From NCBI GenBank assembly GCA_003344405.1, contig NOWV01000005.1, forward strand, positions 558,001 to 622,000: 64,000 nt of DNA, written 5' to 3'. Under the pieces are notes generated by a model, which did not search any database, was not told the origin of the DNA, and saw nothing but the letters and a program-made list of their open reading frames with translations. The translations under genes and the position numbers were made by a program. The DNA comes from Trichoplax sp. H2 (Eukaryota; Placozoa; Uniplacotomia; Trichoplacea). Every line of letters starts with the position of its first letter. The first letter of the stretch is position 1. This document shows positions 29,130 to 40,000 of the stretch, piece by piece.

Positions 29130-30110
29130 AATAGTTTTCATTAATATTGATGATAAGGTGACGGTAGAATTTCAATTTAGCTTAAACATTGTACATTACT
29201 AGAGCTATAAGCTAGATATTACACCATCCATTTGAATAAAAAATAGTTTCTTGAACATCGATGACAATATAACAATAGAAATTCAACTTTGCTTGAAGAT
29301 TGTACATTATTAGAGTTATAAGTTTCAATATTATATGATTTATTTAATGAAATGGTTTTCATTAATATGGATGGCGGTATGATGATAGAATTTCAATTTG
29401 GCTTGAAGATTGTGTATACATTATTAGAGCTATAAGGTCGATATTATACCATCCATTTCTATGAAATAATTTCCATTATTGTGGATGACAACATGACGGT
29501 AGAAATTCAATTTAGTTTGAAGATTGAAGATTGTACATCACCAAGAGCTATAAACTCGATATTATCCCATCATTTAATGAAATAGCTTTATTAACATAGA
29601 TGACAACATGAAGGTAGAATTTCAATTAAGCTGGAAGACTGCTCATTATTAGAACTATTAATTCGATATGACACCATGCATTTAATAAAATATTTCCATT
29701 AAAATGGATGATAAACATAACGATAGAATTTCGATATAGGCTAAAGATTGCACATTATTAGAGCTATTAGTTCGATGTTACAATATCCATTTAATTAAAC
29801 GGTTTTCATTAATATGAATAACGACATGAAGGTAGAATTGGAAGCTTGTACATTATAAACATCAGAGCTTTAAGTTTGATATTATACCATGAATTTGATG
29901 AAATAGTTTTTATTAATATATATGACATTAGCTTGAAGATTGTATATTATTTAGAGTTATAAATTCGATGTTATAACATCCATTTAATGAAATAATTCTT
30001 ATTGATATGGATGACAACATGATGTTATTTTTTCAATTTAGCTTGAAGATTGTACATTATTAAAGGCTATAAACTCGATATTACATCATTCCTTTATTTT
30101 GAAAAGATTT
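29130..30110. repeat. Decayed tandem array, unit about 110 bases, 9 copies
   Basis: The unit is ATGGATGACAACATGACGGT, AGAATTTCAATTTAGCTTGA, AGATTGTACATTATTAGAGC, TATAAGTTCGATATTATACC, then ATCCATTTAATGAAATAG and TTTTCATTAAT. Copies begin near 29140, 29260, 29368, 29481, 29597, 29703, 29813, 29918 (shortened) and 30006. Each carries its own substitutions and small indels. No alternation of types is evident. Confidence 0.85.
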
Positions 30111-30879
30111 GGATTCAATCCTATTTATTAATAACCGCACTAAACATATTTCTGATCATTTTACTGATTTGTAAGTTGATCCATTATTCATGAAAATATT
30201 TTATAGTCTATTTTTTCTACATTTTTGATCTATTAATAAGTCACGAAAAGGAGCGTTATATAAACCTTTCTAATTCGTCTACCTCGTTCAAACTAGTTTG
30301 AGTACCGTAAGTCAATATTTTCTCATGATAACGATGATTACAAAATGGCATTAATTCACTTTTTTCACTCATGAACTAATTTACTCTTCCCCTTTACAGT
30401 ATCCACATATGCTTCCGAATATTATTGCATGATTGTTAATCTCCAGAAACAGGAGATACATTATTATAATTGCTATTGACTTGGCCAAATTTTATTTTGC
30501 CCTTTGTTCACAAGGAGTTTATACACTCTTTATTCTGCTTATTTGATCTCTTTTTGTTTAAGTACAACAAAATTATATAGTAGATTCAATAACAAACAAC
30601 TCATTTTCAATCCATGACTAATAATAATCAATCCTATGCTGTTATTGAGCAGTATTTGACAGCAACATTGATGTTATAATTACAAATCGCACCTTGCATA
30701 ACAAGTTATAAGTAACGGTTTGAGTATTCTTTTCAGTCTTTTCTCGATCCTCCTGTAATAAACTTTGACTACCATTCTTTTCATTTTTTTGCAATACCTA
30801 GTTGGGAAAGAAATGAATCAAATCTCTTACTGCTAGCTTCTGTAGCTGATTGGATTGAGTTCATTTCCAAGACTGCTGT

Positions 30880-31660
30880 TTATTGAAATTGAAAACCCAT
30901 TTCTTCCTGAAGCCTTCTAATATACTAATATCAGTCAATATCCTAATTTTTTTGGAAGGACAAAGGCCATTGATTTCATATTCAGGCAGTCCAAGATTTT
31001 ACAAGATATTATTTTCTTGAAAAATTTAAGCGGTTTTAGCTCAAGCAAAGCAATATCGACTTGGAGCTGATTGAGTTTTTAATCCTAGTCAAAATTGAGC
31101 TTTCTAGTACACCAACATTAGTGTGAATAGATCAAGTTTTGCAGGAATAAACGCTATTAATTTCATATTCAAGAAGATTTCACAAGACCATTTCTTGAAA
31201 ATTTCAACTGAAATAACCTCAGTGCAATATTAGCTGTGGCTGATTGAAAATAAATTTTCATTCTGGTCAAAGTTCAGCTTTCTAATACTCTAAGGTGAGC
31301 GCGAGCATCTTATTTTTGCAAGGACAAACGCTATTGACTTCCCATTCAAGAAGAGTTTTTAAGATACTTTTTTCTTAAAATTTCAAGTAATTCAAGCTCA
31401 GTGCAATACGAATTGTGGTTGATCGAAAATTAATTTTAATCTTGGTCAAAGTTGAACTTTCTAATACACTAATAGGAACGTCAATATTCTCTTTTTGCAG
31501 GAATTAACCCTATTGATTCCCTATTCAAGCAGTCCAAGATTTTACAAGATACATTTTCTTGAAAATTTCAAGCGATTCAAGCGAAAGCAGTGCAAGATCG
31601 ATTTGGGACTGATTCAAAGAAATTTGAATCCCGATCAAAGTTAGCTCATATCAAATCACA
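30880..31660. repeat. Decayed tandem array, unit about 180-190 bases, 4.5 copies
   Basis: AATC(T/C)TGGTCAAAGTTGAG-like segments recur at about 31080, 31259, 31437 and 31625. Each is followed in the same order by TTTCTAATACACTAA, TTTTTGCAGGA, AACGCTATTGATTTC, TATTCAAGAAG, TTTTACAAGATA, TTTTCTTGAAAATTTCAAG, AGCTCA-GCAAT and a GCTGATTGAAAA block. A first, worn copy starts near 30880. Confidence 0.8.
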
Positions 31661-31839
31661 GCCCGGTATTTCTAAATTGGCTTTTTGTTTGAAAAAGTAA
31701 ACATTGATTGCTTTCCTGCAAGACTAATATATGATTTATTCGATTACTGCTTGACAAGGCGAATTTTGATTGAAATCTTAACCTGTCTCGATTAAAGCCG
31801 GTTGATTTCTACCAACCAGCAATAGTGCAAGTTTTGAAC

Positions 31840-32100
31840 TGTATTTAATTTATCCTTGTCTTCAAATTAAAAGATTGCTTATTGTTGCAAAGCTTTTTCA
31901 TCGCGTTGGTATTTAATTTACCCTTGCTATCAAACCAAAGTATCGCTAAAAGACAAATTCTTATTTACCTAGTTGGCATATATCCTTTTCTCCAATTAAA
32001 GTACGGTATCGCCCATCCTTGTAGGGCAAAGCTTTATGACCTAGTGAGAATTTAATTTATCCTCGTCTTTAAGCCAAAGTATCACTAATATCAATTTAAA
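31840..32100. repeat. Short diverged repeat around TATTTAATTTATCCTTG
   Basis: GTATTTAATTTATCCTTGTC (about 31846), GTATTTAATTTACCCTTGCT (about 31909) and GAATTTAATTTATCCTCGTC (about 32042) share sequence. The last two continue with CCAAAGTATCGCTAA or CCAAAGTATCACTAA. Spacing is uneven. Confidence 0.6.
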
Positions 32101-32944
32101 ACAGAAGGGCTACTTTATTAGACTTAATTTTACCCACTTTTTGGCCTATTTCTAACGCTAATACTAGAAGGAGAAGATTTTAAAAATTTATTGCTAAAGC
32201 AATTGAAATATTGAAATTTTCATAGGAAAGACAATCAAGGTCACCACAGCGTTTTTACAAGATTAACTTCTAGTGAAAATCGATTAAACCTTCAATGCTT
32301 TACAACATTCATTTACGTTAAAAATTATTTTTAATCCATTCCTGTACTGATTTCACGCTCTATTTCAACGGTTTTGATTTTCTATTGAAGAATATTTTAA
32401 TCTAGCGCTGTTTGACAAAGTTTATTCCTACTGAAGCCTATATTCTATTCAAGGCTTCATTTTTTATTTAAAAAAAATTTTTTAACCTATTGGTGTGATA
32501 GAAATTATTGGATTTTTACCGGAAATTTTAAGCCTATTGAGATTGTTTCTCTAAACTTAACCCCAAGGTTGATCTTGTGTTAAAAAAATTTTAAGGCCAT
32601 TGATGCTATTTGTCATTCATCTAATTCAAGAATATCCTGTCTTCACCATAAAGCGATAATTTGCCAATAGTTGTTAAAGAGTCTTACAGTCATTTGGCCG
32701 CTCAAACCTGTATAGGAACGAATTTTACCCATTGAATTGAATAGTAAATAAATCCAATTAATTATTACACAAAAATTCATTTTCCGACCTCAATTAGACT
32801 TAATAATCACTGTTTGCCTGTCTCTGTATCTATTTTGGTCTCGTCAAGTTGAACTGGTGGACGATTCATCATTTTCATCGCTATCTAGCTCTATCGTCAA
32901 TTTATCCATTAATTTGCCCTTCATTATAGAATTGACTATCCAGA

Positions 32945-34090
32945 ATGGCAACTCCCTATAATGCTACTGTAGAATTACAGCGCCAGTTACGTTATGTTAT
33001 ATTTTATGAAATTCTTGGAGTTGTTATCATCTTAACCAATAGCCCATTAATCTATGTCATATTATCGCAACACCGATTAAGAAATTTACATAATTTAATG
33101 ATATGTAGCATGAGTTTTTGCGCTATTTTCTTTGCTTTGCTTTACTGCTTGCCTTATATTTTCACTATATTCTATCGTGAAAGCTTATTCTGTTCTATTA
33201 GTGTACCTATACGCAATTTTTTAACCATCGCCATTAGCTTACATTTATGTATTATCGCTGTGGATAAAGCTTTAATCATTGGCTTTCCTTTGCATTACCC
33301 TTCTATATCCAATAAGAAATTAATGGTTGTCTTAATCATGATTATCTGGTTGATTGCAGTAGCTGTCGGTTTCTATCCCCTCTTTACTTTTCGTACGCGA
33401 TATAAGATTGAAAACAATCTTTCTTGTGTTACCACAGTATCATTAGATCATGAAATACCTTACCATTGGTTTTTTTATTCAACATTAATTTGTTTGCCTG
33501 TGATATGTATGATCATTTCCTATAGTTATATTTATTGTATTGCTATGCAGCAATGGAAGAAAATACTCGATCATCAACTCCTTATCAATGATGATACACC
33601 AGCTCAACGAAGACGCCGTAAAATTGGCCTCCATTTTAAGACGGCAATACCTTTAATCGCGATTACTGGCGTCTTTATATTAATGCATCTTCCTTTCTAT
33701 ATTTGTAGTGCAATTAGTTATGCCATAGTACCATTAGTGACTATGAGGCCAATAAATATCGATGACCGTCTAAGTTATTTCAAAATTTTAGGTAATCTTG
33801 TTAGAGCCATGGCTGTGTTAAAAGAGGTAGCTTATGCCTATCCTGCAGTCAATCCTTTTCTCTATGCCTATTTCGATATCGCTATACGTTCTGTGGTTGT
33901 CAAAGTATTTACCATTCGCCGAGATCGATCCTTTGCTGATACAAGAAGAACAACTGCTGCTGCTCCTTTGAATCCACCACAGGAAATCGCGATGAAACGG
34001 CGCTCCACATTGCCTAATGGAGATCAAATTCAGCGAAATACCATCGATGGAGCCATAGTAGAATCATGTGGACAAAATGGCTCGTCCTAG
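32945..34090 (+). CDS. Class A (rhodopsin-like) G protein-coupled receptor, intronless
   Basis: A seven-helix receptor of 381 residues in one exon; ligand unknown. Helices lie at about residues 17-40, 50-74, 88-112, 126-148, 174-200, 231-258 and 283-309. Family marks present are N32 in helix 1, C83 and C161 for the conserved disulfide, W135 in helix 4, P185 in helix 5, P250 in helix 6 and N303-P-F-L-Y307 (NPxxY). Marks that are changed are DRY (here D107-K-A), the helix 2 Asp (here Ala60) and the helix 6 CWxP (here M-H-L-P). N6 is a possible glycosylation site near the start. The tail after residue 320 is polar and Ser/Thr-rich. There is no Lys at the opsin retinal position (Tyr instead). It stands alone in a gene-poor region. 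I cannot name a subfamily. Confidence 0.9.
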   Translation: MATPYNATVELQRQLRYVIFYEILGVVIILTNSPLIYVILSQHRLRNLHNLMICSMSFCAIFFALLYCLPYIFTIFYRESLFCSISVPIRNFLTIAISLHLCIIAVDKALIIGFPLHYPSISNKKLMVVLIMIIWLIAVAVGFYPLFTFRTRYKIENNLSCVTTVSLDHEIPYHWFFYSTLICLPVICMIISYSYIYCIAMQQWKKILDHQLLINDDTPAQRRRRKIGLHFKTAIPLIAITGVFILMHLPFYICSAISYAIVPLVTMRPINIDDRLSYFKILGNLVRAMAVLKEVAYAYPAVNPFLYAYFDIAIRSVVVKVFTIRRDRSFADTRRTTAAAPLNPPQEIAMKRRSTLPNGDQIQRNTIDGAIVESCGQNGSS

Positions 34091-37000
34091 AAGCTTGTTG
34101 GATCGATTTTACTTGTCGAATATATGTATATATATCACCGATAAGTTCAATGAACTATTTCTAGCTAGAGCTATGTATCTCCTTTATTCCTCTCGCTTCG
34201 ACGTGAAACACAATCTCTTCTCGGCAATTTATTAATCAACATCTAGAAATCATTTAAGTAAAGATTCTTTAATGCAGGCAACATTCATTCAATGTGATTC
34301 ATGATAATCACTCTCAGTGATCACATGTTTATTGCTAGCTATTTACCCTTCTCCTGAATTCTCTTCATCGATATCAAGATTCCAAGTGAAATCACTTAGA
34401 AATACCATCTTTCATACTTGCATAAAACTCAAAGCCGTTCTTTCGAGCAATTCGAAACCAAAAGCTATCCGTGAATTCACGAAAGAATGAAATGATTCAA
34501 AATAATGAACCATAATAATTTTACTGATCCTCTCCTGCCTAGGTCTAACTAAAACTTTAGAATATAGGAATAATATTTAATCGATCACTCTCTCTCTCTC
34601 TTTTGCCCTATTTATACAGATATATCACTATCACTTTAACCAATAATAGCAATGATAGGGTTATCTAAATTCTTAATGCAAATATTTTAATACGTACTGG
34701 ATCTCCTTTGCATATATACGAAACTTAAAAGTTATCATTCTTACTACTGATTAGTAATAATTATTGTACCATATTCCCTCTCACTATCTCCATATGACGA
34801 TATGGAGATCAATATAATCTACATTATAATAATCTTCATTTCTTCCACCTTTAAAAGATTTGAAAATAATCAACGTGTTTAAAAAACTGATGGTGGTGGC
34901 AAGGAATACATCACTGCTGGAAAAATTTACAGCTAAACACTTATGGAATTTGATTTATTTACTTTTATCGCTGCTATTAATTTATTTTTTTGCACATCCT
35001 TAATTTTGGAAGGAAGTCAATTACGTAATACTTCAATCAAATCAAAATCAACGATACTTCTGTTGAATATTAATTCTTTAATATCAAATTAAACGATCTT
35101 ACGATGCAAAAGCATCCATCTTCCATGTTAAAAAGATGGTATACTTAAAAGAAAGGTTTAATTTAAGATATTTATTTACAATATCGTCATGGATAAATTT
35201 CGCCATCAATTTTTTCAGCCTATTCAAGATATTTTCTTTACCATGTAAGTTTAAACTTATTTAAATTAGATAATGCTGATACTCTTTATGATCATTTATT
35301 AATTAGTTTATTAAAATAGATACTTTGCATCAGTAGTAAATAAGGCTGCAATTTACTACGATATCTTTATGAAAGAATAGGTAGTATTGTCTTGAAGATA
35401 GAGTAGTATTGATTAAATGATAGTACAATCTGTTTATATACGATAAGTTACTTCATATATCTGCATAAATAGTAAATGGGTTTTATAATTTATTAGGATA
35501 TCTTTAAGATAGAATGCATAGTATTGCCTTGAAGATAGAGTAGGAATGACTAAATGATAGTTAATCTTTCTCTGTATACGATAAATTACTTTCTATATCT
35601 GCATCATTGTAAATTGGGTTATTATTACGGTATCATTAGGATAGGATACGTAGTGTTGTCTTGAAGATAGAGTAGGATTGATTAAATGATAATTCAAAGT
35701 CTCTTTATACGGATATGTTGTACGATAAACTACTTTATACGCATATACGTTAAGTGATGCTAGCGACACCACAGCAGTTCAAAATTAGTCTTTAAATCAT
35801 GCAAGTATTGAACACTGACATTTATCATCTTTGTCTATTAATTTACTAATTGAGAATTTTTATGGGCACCCTACATCGGTAATAAATAAAGTTATAGTTT
35901 ACCACGATAATTTATATTGATGAAAGAGAAGACAAATAGTATTGTATTAAAATACAAGAGAGTAAAAAATTAATGGAATGACAGGCCAGTCTCTTCATAT
36001 ATGGTCAAAATACTTATATAAACGATGTTAGCTAATATACTGTACTATCGTTCAAGATTAACCTTTTAAACTTTAAAATCGATATTATTTAAAAACTATA
36101 CGAGAAAATACTGACGTTAATTATAATTGTCTGTTAAGTTGTTTATTAGGAACAAACCGTCTCCATTGGTAATAAATAATGCTATGATTTATTACGATAC
36201 ATTGATGATAGAAAAGATAGATGGTATTGTCTTGAAAATAGAATAAACAACTTTATAAACACTTGACAACGCTAGCTGATAAGTTCAAAATTAGTCTTTA
36301 ATCTTAATAGGAATTCATCATAATGCCAATGAAGTGTGCCAGTCTTAGATAATGGCTTCTTATTGTGATTCTTCCAGGAATCTCTTACATAAAGCTTTAT
36401 TAGCGCATATAATTGATAATTAATAGTCTTAGTCTCGAAATATCTGTATACATATATGCCTGCTACCGCAAAGAATATAGGAATAAGAGCTAATTTTCTC
36501 GCGCAATTAATTACTACGTATACTATGCATCAAAGACAACACGATAGCATACCACGCTAAAATAAACACCTCGATAGTACGTATAGCTTTAAAATTAATC
36601 TTTCCAAGGGCACTAGTTGTGTGAGATCGATTAAAAGGATATCTTCTCTAATAAAATGAAATGCTATATATATAAAGCATGAAGAAATTGGTTAAAAAGT
36701 AAACTTCGTGTTAATTTACTGAAATAATACTACATAAATAATCTTTTAGGATATTGCTACAATCAGCAAGTTGGGTCGGTGAAAAAACAGTAAAATATTT
36801 GAATTGTCTACTAGTTCAAGCTTGAAGCTGCCTGTAAAATCTATTTGATTTTATCGCTTACTAAATTAGAAAGGACTACCCTTACCGAAAATGAAATTGA
36901 TGTAAGTAGCCAGAATGATTCCGCGTCTTATAAATGGTTAAAAGCAATAATTATGGGTAATTTCTTTCAACTATCTCATATCCTTATTACTATAAAAAGG

Positions 37001-40000
37001 TTAAAGAAATGAAATACATTTCAAGCCTATTGTATCCTTGTGAGACAAGAAAGACAATCTTATTTGGTTACTATTTAGATACAACTATATACTTTCTTTA
37101 ATATTATTGTCGCACTATATTATTGTTATCTTCAATCATTTACTCTTTATATTCTAATCTCTATGTCAGAATAAAATTGTTTTCGGTAATGCTAAGAGAA
37201 TTGGATGAGCCATTTCTCTACTAATTGTAATTTTACTCTGTTAAACATTTAAATAAGCTTGGGAGTTGATGAATCATTCTCTGTTATTAAATAATTATCG
37301 GACAAAGCTTTAACATATTTGAACTGGCCACGTCTTATCCATTCTTAATTTAGATTAGACTCAGTTATTACCAATCCATTTTTGTCTAGATTATTGACAA
37401 CTTATAAGTATTGGGGAATTGAACCTTTTTGCTACAATTATTTATTATTTACGATTATGATTGCGTAGTTGTCTAACTTCTATTATTAACATTATTATTT
37501 CCGGTAGAATAGACTTGTATTGTAAAAATGTATCACTATTCAATTTGGCATTGCGTGCTTTTAATAATTTACTTGATCATAATTTTGAATATGCTTCTAG
37601 GATATTCACGTATGAAGAAACAAACAATTTAACATAAATATAGGATAAGCCTCTGCACCCTGCCTTACATACAGTATATATTTGATTTATGGCTGTGGAT
37701 ATACCCAAAATAATCTAGGAATGGCAAAGACTAAAAATAAATTACCTACAACTTCTTTCCTTGAAATGCTAACTGTAACTATAATAAATTGATTGATTTA
37801 TGTTCAAGGAGCCAATTAATGCTACATTATTTATTGCTTGTAATTTATGAATTGATCAAAAATTAATAAAGCGTAACCCAATTCATGTTGTCACTTAATC
37901 ACTCATTCATGATAGAATAGTTTGTAAGTTTATAAATTGATCAGCCAAAAATTGTTAAAGAATGGAAAGAAAGAGGCAAAATAGCTTTAGGGCCTTTCAG
38001 TTCAATCTAATCGATATCGAAGTTACTTAGTAAATGCTACTGCAAAACAGTCTCGAAGTATATCCTGAAGTATGATGAATATCCGCATTTCTACTTTCCC
38101 TTTGAGTAAAATGCTCGTTAACGAATTTTTGTTTTAGTTATTACTTTTACTCATTTTTTGATAAAGTATCGAATAGCTAGTGCTGAATTTCAAGTCGTTG
38201 TGTTCGGCATTGATTCAAGTATGACTTAAATTAAAAGAAAATTGTGTCACAAATTAGGTAGCATAATCTAGCTGTGGATATCTACGCAAGATCTACTGGT
38301 TATATTACCTCATCTTCATTATAAATTAGGATACTAATATGATTCATTACGGTGCTATTCCATTTATTATACAAATCGTAATACAAATTACAAATTAATT
38401 CAAATAAGTACATTAGCTACTTTATTCTATTGAGAAATATCGGTAGTAAATTAAGATTTCATGACTATACTAATGAACAATTATTCCGATTAGATGATAT
38501 TAAGTTCTTAATAATGAATTTGATTATCTATTAAGCGTTGGACGTATTTAATTGATTCTATGTCATACATCGCCAGATTACTTATAGTAAATAGTATCTC
38601 CCTTGATTACTATACGCTGATTAGACATGTATGTGTTTAGAAAAGGTATGCATACATATATATATGTTAATATATATATAACTAATGCTGTTTGATTAAA
38701 GACATTAAATTTAGTATGAACCATCATTAGTTGTTTTGTGATGATAAAAGTAACCCCATATTTGATAGCAAAAATATCAATAGTTGATTTAGACGAGAAG
38801 TAATGGGAAATTAGAAGCAAACTAGACTATATATTTATGGCTTATCAATTTAAAGAAGCCTAAATTAATTTCAGAGACTTCTACAGAAAAAATTTACCCC
38901 ACTTTACCTGGTAAAATGACTGTTCTTTTCTATTGAGCGGGGAGGTTACGTTCAATTTTTTCTGTAATAGTCTCTACTAGTACTTGTATAATCGAGAATA
39001 ACTGTTTATATGCAGGCTATACTCTATTTAATGGAAAACTCATTGAGAAGTAAAGCTAGTTCTAATATCAGACTCTCTGGATACTTTTACGGTTTAAAAC
39101 AGCAGTCCAAACAGACACAAATAATTTGATTATTGCGAAAGGTGCTTAATCCCATCACATTTCATGAAAGCAAGCTAAACTTCTACTACAGTAATAATGG
39201 GCTCTTATTATATTATTTGCGATAGTAATAGTCATCCTATGTAGCTTTGATTCTTACTTAGTGCAGATGGTGCCTTGCCGTAGTTTAATCTATCCATGGT
39301 AAATTAGGCTTGGTAACTACGCCAATAGAGACTACCTTTATAGCAATAGGACAGTTCTTACGAAAGAATTTGCGTCAATAGGACAGATGTGGCCTCATTT
39401 AATCTAATAGTCCGGCATTAAAATAGTAATAGTTTGCTTATAGAAGGCTATTACATTTATATAGTAGCCAGTCTTTGCAAATTCGTTGATTATAAAATTA
39501 ATACAAATATTGCTTTGAATAATTGCGATGTTTAATAGTTATTAAAATTTTAAAACAATGCTCATGGAGTGCTGCTGCATTACATTAATTGCAATCGTTA
39601 TAAATTAATTTAATTAAGACTAAATTCTAATATAATCTATTTGTGATCCATTGTAAATTTAATCCTAAACTAATGTGGCATTATCGAATCTATAGGTGAA
39701 AGTAGTCGTTTTTTAGTCGCTTGTACGCTCAGAGTAATAATGATCATCAATTGCCTAGTCCGTCAAAATCTTTTATGCGAGTAGTACGTTATTGAAAGCC
39801 TGTAAAATAATTTTGATTTAAGAGTCAGGAAAGGTATAATTTAACATAAACAAGTGCAACTTGTCTATCAGAGAATTATACTCTAATCCTCTCTACGGAA
39901 GATGTACAGATATGATTGCTTATTTATAGTTGCGAAGCCATTAATATTCAAAGGGTAAAATTAACTGGAAATAAAGAAGATTTAAATTACTCTCTGACCT

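Larger units (their letters stand above)
19502..32944. other. 13.4 kb gene-poor region of decayed tandem arrays
   Basis: I find no exon with recognisable protein similarity and no tRNA or rRNA on either strand, and open frames are very short. About half of the stretch can be assigned to consecutive tandem arrays with different, unrelated units (listed separately). The remainder (for example 19.5-21.5, 22.1-23.0 and 24.8-27.0 kb) is AT-rich sequence in which I see no structure. Confidence 0.7.

Noticed and set aside
33818-34027. 69-codon minus-strand frame
   Set aside because: Antisense shadow of the GPCR coding region.
32945-34090. GPCR as an opsin or placopsin
   Set aside because: The retinal-binding Lys position holds Tyr, and the helix 6 and DRY motifs do not match opsins. 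Placopsins also lack the Lys, so the absence alone does not decide it, but nothing positive supports the call.
21500-36300. Arrays as CRISPR or transposon terminal repeats
   Set aside because: Units are directly adjacent without unique spacers, degenerate along their whole length, and no transposase or reverse transcriptase remnant is seen.
38578-38820. 80-codon minus-strand open frame
   Set aside because: Crosses an ATATAT-rich stretch, has no family resemblance and no neighbouring exons.
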